In this document: positions 6,594 to 10,759 of the stretch, piece after piece
How positions within the stretch are numbered: the first letter of the stretch is position 1
Layout of the letters: each line of letters begins with the position of its first letter
Source of the DNA: Chloroflexota bacterium
Lineage (GTDB): Bacteria > Chloroflexota > Chloroflexia > QHBQ01 > JADMIH01
Assembly (NCBI GenBank): GCA_015478675.1
Contig: JADMIH010000133.1
Coordinates: 1 to 10,759 of the forward strand
Direction of reading: 5' to 3'
Length of the DNA: 10,759 nucleotides
Made by a program: the position numbers and the translations under genes
Notes under the pieces: model-generated
What the model saw: only the letters and a program-made list of their open reading frames with translations
Told to the model about the DNA's origin: nothing
Database searches by the model: none

Positions 6594-8759
6594 CTACCGC
6601 GCATAAACCCAGTACCTGTAGCTGGTGGAGGTCGCGCCGCCTGGGTCAAAGCCTGTGGTGAGGCGGAGGGTGGTGAGGTCGCCGGTGATAAACTGCGCCG
6701 GGATAATATACTCGTACTCCTGCCAGGAGGCATCACCTACGTTCTGGGTTGTCCAGGCGCCCACCTGCTTACCGTTGACAGAGACCGCAAGCGACTGGCT
6801 GGCGTTTGAGCTTAACCTGGCTCGTGACACCAGCGCCAACGACTTACCCTGCACGCTCTTAACGGTAAACTCCTCCCAGCCGGTGTGTATCCGTCCGCTC
6901 TCAGTAAGGGCAAGCTGTTTCTTACCATAGCTGCTTGTTGTCACGATCGATTTCGGCTCCGAAAGGGACGGCTGCTCGGCGGCTATCTTGTAGCTGTGCT
7001 GCCCTTCATCAATGAGGTCGCCCACGTTCAGTGTATCGAGCGGCTTTTCGCCAACATGTAGCAGATAAGTAGGCGACGGATCGGCCAGGGCATAGTCCCA
7101 GTTGATTTTGTAAAGCTCCTCGGTGGGCCCCGCTGTGATGATAGGATTGCGTACCGTCACCGAATAGAGAGGAGTGAGGAACTGCTGGCTGACGCTTTCA
7201 TTGACATTGTTGACGGCGATGTCAGGGTGGATCAGCAGATAATCAGGCCGCTCCTTCCCCGGCAAGCGTGAAATTGCGTCGTAGATAGTACCCCAGCCGC
7301 TAAATGCCGCCCCGCGCAGCGAATTGGTGGTCAACCCCACCACATCAACCGTGTATCGCTTCGTAAGGTACTTGTGAGCGCCCACGTCGTTTACTGCTAT
7401 GCTCGCGTCAGGAGGGATGTTGCTCGTTAGCCACTGGCTGAAGGCCATCTGCTGGTAGTAAATATCGCGCGTGCTGTCGCCGAATGCAAATATGAAGCCG
7501 ATGAACTGCGGCAGGGAGGGAATAGCTAATGCGATTGCTGCCACAACGAGCGCACGCTTTCGCACCTTGAGCTTTAACTCCTGCGCAAGAGGTCTTTCCC
7601 TCTGCGCGTAGACGATCGGCAATGCGAAGTTGACCAGCGCCGCCACTCCTGTAGAGATGTAAAGCCAGACTATCCAGTCGTAGGGGTGATAATAGCGATA
7701 GAAGTGAGTGGGCGGCAGCAGAAGGGCGAGGCCCACGCCGCCGGTGAAAGTAAATATTATCAAGCTGTGCAGGAAACGGTAGCGCGTCTTTGCGAGGGCC
7801 ACACCTACGCCCAGCGCCGCCAATACAATCCCCAGCAGAGGGAAGGGCGAGCGCCCAACCTCCATCCCCAGATAAACATCCTTCATAATGAGCATAAAAT
7901 AGCCCGTGCTGAGTGACAGCTTTTCCTGCAAAGGCATATAGGGTATATACCAGATAGACTTGGAGGCGGCTGTGTTAAACTGCCAGTAGCCTGTCGCGGC
8001 AAGATTGACGGCGTAAGGCAATAGCCCGACCACCACAGGCGCAAGGAGAAGCATGTGGCGCATCGAGAGCCGTCGGGAGCGCCAGAGCCAACCTATCGTG
8101 GCAAGGCAGACCACAGAGATAAGTATGTGCCCTTCGGGCCGCAGCAGAGCCGTCAGCACGCCTGTCGCGGCAAGCCACCCGAAGCGTCCCAGCCGCATAC
8201 CGTGCAGCCATGCCCAGAAAAAAGCTACCAGCGCAGCGGTATAAGCGCCCGTCTCCATGCCGGTGAGAAAGGTCCAGTTGAGCCTTCCATCCAGGAGCAA
8301 GAAGCCCGCGCTGAAGAGCGCCACCGGCCTCCCGGCCACCTGCAACGCCAACTTATACAAAAGCAGCACCGCCGCCAGGTGAGCTACAAAGTTTAGCAAG
8401 TCTGCATAAAGGAGAGGTTTGAGGCCGTCGAGAAAGGCGAAAGCCGGAGCCAGCAGAAAAGGGAAGAGAAAGGAGCTATCGCCCGATGATAGCGCATCAC
8501 CCGTGTTATACTGAAATGGGTGTCCGTTCGCCAGCTGGCGGGCATACTGGAAGTGTATAAAAGTATCATCGAGGGGAGGCGCTAAATGTCCTCCGCTGCC
8601 CCATATACCGAACAAAAAGGTGACTACTGTAACCACCAAAGTAGCCGCAGCCAGCCACAGCATATCTCTGCGCTCAAAAGAGTTGTCGGAATCTACCTCC
8701 GCCCCAACCTCCGGCTCGACCGCATGCTGGCTTCGCGCTAAATCGAGGTGTGCAGTCAT
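6594..8759 (-). CDS. GT-C-like membrane glycosyltransferase, 721 residues
   Basis: A large polytopic membrane protein resembling the GT-C group that includes mycobacterial arabinofuranosyltransferases of the AftB kind and many unassigned Chloroflexota proteins. The N-terminal 32 residues are hydrophilic. After the first helix comes PPLDDTFIHFQYARQLANG (61-79), whose D64-D65 pair is the likely catalytic site. SSGDSSFLFPFLLA (91-104), FLTGMETGAYTA (164-175), LRPEGHIL (206-213), PYAVNLAATGYWQFNTAASK (248-267) and HFYRYYHP (352-359) follow in the expected order. WLTSNIPPDASIAVNDVGA (443-461) starts the outer soluble part. The last 100 residues, from about 620, look like a beta-sandwich (inference). 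Activity and substrate cannot be assigned. A TATAAT at 8767-8772 on the same strand lies only 7 bases before the ATG at 8759. Confidence 0.75.
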   Translation of the reverse strand: MTAHLDLARSQHAVEPEVGAEVDSDNSFERRDMLWLAAATLVVTVVTFLFGIWGSGGHLAPPLDDTFIHFQYARQLANGHPFQYNTGDALSSGDSSFLFPFLLAPAFAFLDGLKPLLYADLLNFVAHLAAVLLLYKLALQVAGRPVALFSAGFLLLDGRLNWTFLTGMETGAYTAALVAFFWAWLHGMRLGRFGWLAATGVLTALLRPEGHILISVVCLATIGWLWRSRRLSMRHMLLLAPVVVGLLPYAVNLAATGYWQFNTAASKSIWYIPYMPLQEKLSLSTGYFMLIMKDVYLGMEVGRSPFPLLGIVLAALGVGVALAKTRYRFLHSLIIFTFTGGVGLALLLPPTHFYRYYHPYDWIVWLYISTGVAALVNFALPIVYAQRERPLAQELKLKVRKRALVVAAIALAIPSLPQFIGFIFAFGDSTRDIYYQQMAFSQWLTSNIPPDASIAVNDVGAHKYLTKRYTVDVVGLTTNSLRGAAFSGWGTIYDAISRLPGKERPDYLLIHPDIAVNNVNESVSQQFLTPLYSVTVRNPIITAGPTEELYKINWDYALADPSPTYLLHVGEKPLDTLNVGDLIDEGQHSYKIAAEQPSLSEPKSIVTTSSYGKKQLALTESGRIHTGWEEFTVKSVQGKSLALVSRARLSSNASQSLAVSVNGKQVGAWTTQNVGDASWQEYEYIIPAQFITGDLTTLRLTTGFDPGGATSTSYRYWVYAR

Positions 8760-8766
8760 GGCTCGT

Positions 8767-8772
8767 ATTATA
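8767..8772 (-). promoter_or_regulatory. -10 element giving a likely leaderless mRNA
   Basis: The minus strand reads TATAAT here, followed by seven bases and then the ATG of the 721-residue membrane protein. Standard spacing puts the RNA start within one or two bases of that ATG. No ribosome binding site is present, and no good -35 is visible. Chloroflexota and other non-enteric bacteria are known to use leaderless transcripts. Confidence 0.45.
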
Positions 8773-9201
8773 CAACAGGCCCTACCCCGCCGGCCCGCTA
8801 TAAACAGTTCCGCGCAGACCTTCCGATATAGAGGTCGTTCGACGGCAAGACCTTACAGACAACATCAGGTCAACGCCCGGCGGGTAGAAGGGCGTCTAAA
8901 ACTTGGCGTTTAAGCTCGTGAAGGATCATGGATCGTCTGCCTTTATGATTGCGGGCGTGGCAGAGAGAGCGCATGGATGTGGATAACTCTACGACCTGTG
9001 CCTGGGTAGAAGGGGCGCGAGCACTAATCCGGTGAGTATAGAAAAGTAATACTTAGGAGGTATTGTAATATAGATATCCCTCTGGCATAATAGCTAATGC
9101 AATCAGGCAAATTGTGGCACCATAGTTGTTTGCAAGTAGCAGCCGAGCGATCTCTCAACGATCGGCACGCAAAAGTAAATACCCGGATTGGAATGCAACG
9201 G

Positions 9202-9218
9202 CTCTTACTTTATCTCTC
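9202..9218 (+). repeat. 17-bp direct repeat, copy 1
   Basis: CTCTTACTTTATCTCTC, repeated exactly at 9544-9560, 342 bp away. The sequence beyond the 17-mer is only loosely similar. It may reflect an old duplication or the edges of a lost element. Confidence 0.55.
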
Positions 9219-9543
9219 GATCCTCAACCCCGCAACCTCACAGGTACGCCGTAAGCTCCCGCCACTCTGACCACTATACTACGCCTAACAGCAACAATTT
9301 GGCGAACTGAATCTAGCCTCATAGTCCATGTACCAACCACATCAGAAAACGAAGACAAGCTGTGGCGCGGCTGCTCACATTTTGGCAGCACCGAGCGTGG
9401 CGAGTAGTATACGTCTAATCCGAATGGGTGAATTTATGGTCTAACCCACACATAAGACAATCAGGCGTTTCACTAATGGCACTTAAATTGCTATTAGGAA
9501 CGATTGGAGTAGCAAAAGGATTGGCACTTCTCCTACATTTTTA

Positions 9544-9560
9544 CTCTTACTTTATCTCTC
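9544..9560 (+). repeat. 17-bp direct repeat, copy 2
   Basis: Exact second copy of the 9202-9218 sequence. It lies inside the unconvincing open frame 9428-9643. Confidence 0.55.
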
Positions 9561-9765
9561 AAGATTACCCGTACCCTTACTTGAGGCAGGTGTCTTCCTT
9601 GCTATCTTTTCTACTCCCGCAGCGGGGCAGAAGGCTGCAATAAGCTAAGCGTTGGAATATTTGTACAGAACAGGTTAGACGAGAGTGCGTTGATAGCGCG
9701 ACATGCTCGTCAGGCGGGCGCACGCCGGTATGGCGCTGATCTGGAACATCGAAGGAGCACGAGCT

Positions 9766-10759
9766 ATGAAGAACGTTATTGCAAAATGGACTAATAAGGA
9801 CGCGCACCGACTTTTAGTCTTCTTGACTATATTGGCGCTGCTGCTAACCACTGTCGCGACAGGTTTCGCGCAGACGAGCTCTGGAAGCTCGACGGGCAGC
9901 AGCGTCACAGCCGGTTCAGTCGCAAGCGGGCAAGGCTCGCAGGCAGCAAGCTCCACCGGCAAAGGCGGCCCAAGTGGAATCGTGAGTAAAGGTGGCGGCT
10001 CAACGCAGGCCCCGTCAGCAACGGGTAACGGAGCGCCTGGCTCTAACCCTATAAGTGGCAGGCCAATTGCCACTCTGGTCCCACACCCGGTCGCCAGAGC
10101 TACAAGTGAGCCAAACCCCAGGCCGAAGCCTGGAGCAGAGCAGCCGACAAGCACAGCTCTGAAAAGCAGCAATTCGGGCGATTCGCCTGACCCCCGTCGT
10201 ACCGCCACCCCTACAGCTGAGCCATGTGATAGCTCCGAGCTGGACGCTACCATAGGCACCCCTTCCGGCGGCAGTGTGACGGCTCGCATTCGAAATATTT
10301 CAACAAACTGCACTTTCCACGTCGGCCTGGCCAGCTACGAAAGAGTAGACGACAATATTGACAATCAGATCCTCTTCGACTCGTCAGAGGCTGACCTCGC
10401 CCCAGGTGAGAGCATCGACCTGTCGGTCAGCTTGCCCAACTGTGCTTATCAGGTAGACGCATTCCGGGGTGCTTTGATCACCAACTTCCATGGCGGCGTG
10501 CGCTACGGCAATCGCCTGCTCGACGACATTGTCGGCGGTGGCGCTTATTGCGTGGAAGGGACCGGCACACCAACAGAGACGGAAACCTCGGTGCCTGCCA
10601 CTCACACACCTGTGCCACCGACCAGCACATCGACACATGTGCCGTCAACAAGCACACCAACAGAGACAGAGGTGCCTGCCACTCACACGCCTGTACCGCC
10701 AACTAGCACATCGACACATGTGCCGTCAACAAGCACACCAACAGAGACAGAGGTGCCTG
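9766..10759 (+). CDS. Secreted Thr/Pro-repeat protein, 3' end missing
   Basis: An open frame of 331 codons runs off the window. ATG 9766 is preceded by AAGGAG (9752-9757) with an 8-nt spacer. Residues 1-36 form a signal peptide: basic start, hydrophobic core LLVFLTILALLLTTVA, and likely cleavage after GFA at 35. Residues 37-150 are a disordered Ser/Gly, then Pro/Thr-rich linker. Residues 154-262 form a compact, probably beta-rich domain with four cysteines (154, 182, 226, 262) that could make two disulfides, and motifs CTFHVGLASYERVDDNIDNQ and LPNCAYQVDAF. I recall similar domains in Chloroflexota surface proteins but know no function. From residue 270, 27-residue Thr/Pro repeats begin and continue past the edge. 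Such tails usually act as cell-wall or stalk-like spacers and may be O-glycosylated (inference). A further domain or anchor may follow outside the window. Confidence 0.82.
   Translation, partial: MKNVIAKWTNKDAHRLLVFLTILALLLTTVATGFAQTSSGSSTGSSVTAGSVASGQGSQAASSTGKGGPSGIVSKGGGSTQAPSATGNGAPGSNPISGRPIATLVPHPVARATSEPNPRPKPGAEQPTSTALKSSNSGDSPDPRRTATPTAEPCDSSELDATIGTPSGGSVTARIRNISTNCTFHVGLASYERVDDNIDNQILFDSSEADLAPGESIDLSVSLPNCAYQVDAFRGALITNFHGGVRYGNRLLDDIVGGGAYCVEGTGTPTETETSVPATHTPVPPTSTSTHVPSTSTPTETEVPATHTPVPPTSTSTHVPSTSTPTETEVP
10573..10759 (+). repeat. 81-bp coding tandem repeats (27 residues)
   Basis: Unit 1 is 10573-10659 (87 bp, with two extra codons, Thr-Ser), unit 2 is 10660-10740 (81 bp), and unit 3 begins at 10741 and is cut by the window end. 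The peptide unit is TETEVPATHTPVPPTSTSTH followed by VPSTSTP. Between units 1 and 2 the last 36 bases are identical, while five differences cluster in the middle, all at third codon positions and all silent. Confidence 0.9.

Larger units (their letters stand above)
8773..9751. other. Long intergenic stretch without a supported gene
   Basis: About 980 bases lie between two divergent genes. No frame shows a recognisable protein. The only sizeable plus-strand frame (GTG 9428 to 9643) lacks a ribosome binding site and family motifs. From about 9040 to 9660 the DNA is richer in A/T than the neighbouring genes and carries stop codons in all frames, as decayed coding DNA would. It holds a perfect 17-bp direct repeat (9202 and 9544), a DnaA-box match (8978-8986) and a small AATAC/GTATT hairpin (9048-9064). 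A promoter for the secreted-protein gene should lie in the last 150 bases, but I cannot pick one. Confidence 0.5.

Noticed and set aside
6576..6596. Terminator after the 721-residue membrane gene (GGCCT/AGGgCC)
   Set aside because: The stem needs a bulge and no T-run follows on the minus strand; too weak to call.
9218..9290. tRNA-like stretch on the minus strand, containing a TAGTATAGTGGTCAG D-arm-like run
   Set aside because: The D stem, anticodon stem and T arm do not pair, and the T-loop GTTCGA sequence is missing. At best a degenerate tRNA relic, more likely coincidence.
9428..9643. 71-codon plus-strand frame starting GTG, with a hydrophobic stretch
   Set aside because: No ribosome binding site, no family motif, unusual composition, and another frame across the same bases looks equally protein-like. 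Decayed or chance open frame.
9675..10313. 212-codon minus-strand frame opposite the secreted-protein gene
   Set aside because: It is the antisense of a gene with a signal peptide, ribosome binding site and a recognisable domain; the open frame follows from the Ser/Gly/Pro codon bias of the real gene.

Overview
The window most resembles an accessory-rich stretch of a Chloroflexota chromosome (inference, no database search). The clues are a DUF951 protein, a single-chain alpha-beta-fused 2-oxoacid dehydrogenase E1, two large GT-C-like membrane proteins of a style common in that phylum, a secreted protein with Thr/Pro-rich (T-P-T-E) repeats, and intergenic CCCTCACC-type hairpin DNA. Coding GC is moderate, and ATA (Ile) is used freely.

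Layout. 1-653 has no supported gene. It holds two short inverted-repeat, MITE-like units side by side (87-367 and 379-577), the first carrying a perfect 17-bp hairpin. A plus-strand run follows: a DUF951 protein (654-878), an MFS exporter (943-2493) closed by a candidate intrinsic terminator, and a fused E1 dehydrogenase (2693-4810) with its own promoter and ribosome binding site. Directly after E1 lies the 3' remnant of a Doc/Fic-type toxin gene (4831-5001). Two minus-strand genes then run 8759-6594 and 6490-5030. Both encode polytopic GT-C-like membrane proteins and may be co-transcribed, the first possibly from a leaderless promoter. 8760-9765 is about 1 kb without a convincing gene. It contains a perfect 17-bp direct repeat, a lone DnaA-box match and a degenerate tRNA-like stretch. 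The last gene (9766 to the window end, incomplete) encodes a secreted protein with a Cys-containing beta-type domain followed by 27-residue repeats.

How the genes relate. The E1 would decarboxylate branched-chain 2-oxoacids or pyruvate, but its E2 and E3 partners are not in view. The two GT-C-like proteins probably work at the membrane on polyprenyl-linked sugars and may serve one envelope or glycoprotein pathway with the secreted protein; this is inference from proximity only. I see no clear new multi-gene system. The most notable signals are the paired mini-elements, the toxin relic, the shared intergenic repeats and the recently expanded repeat array in the secreted protein.
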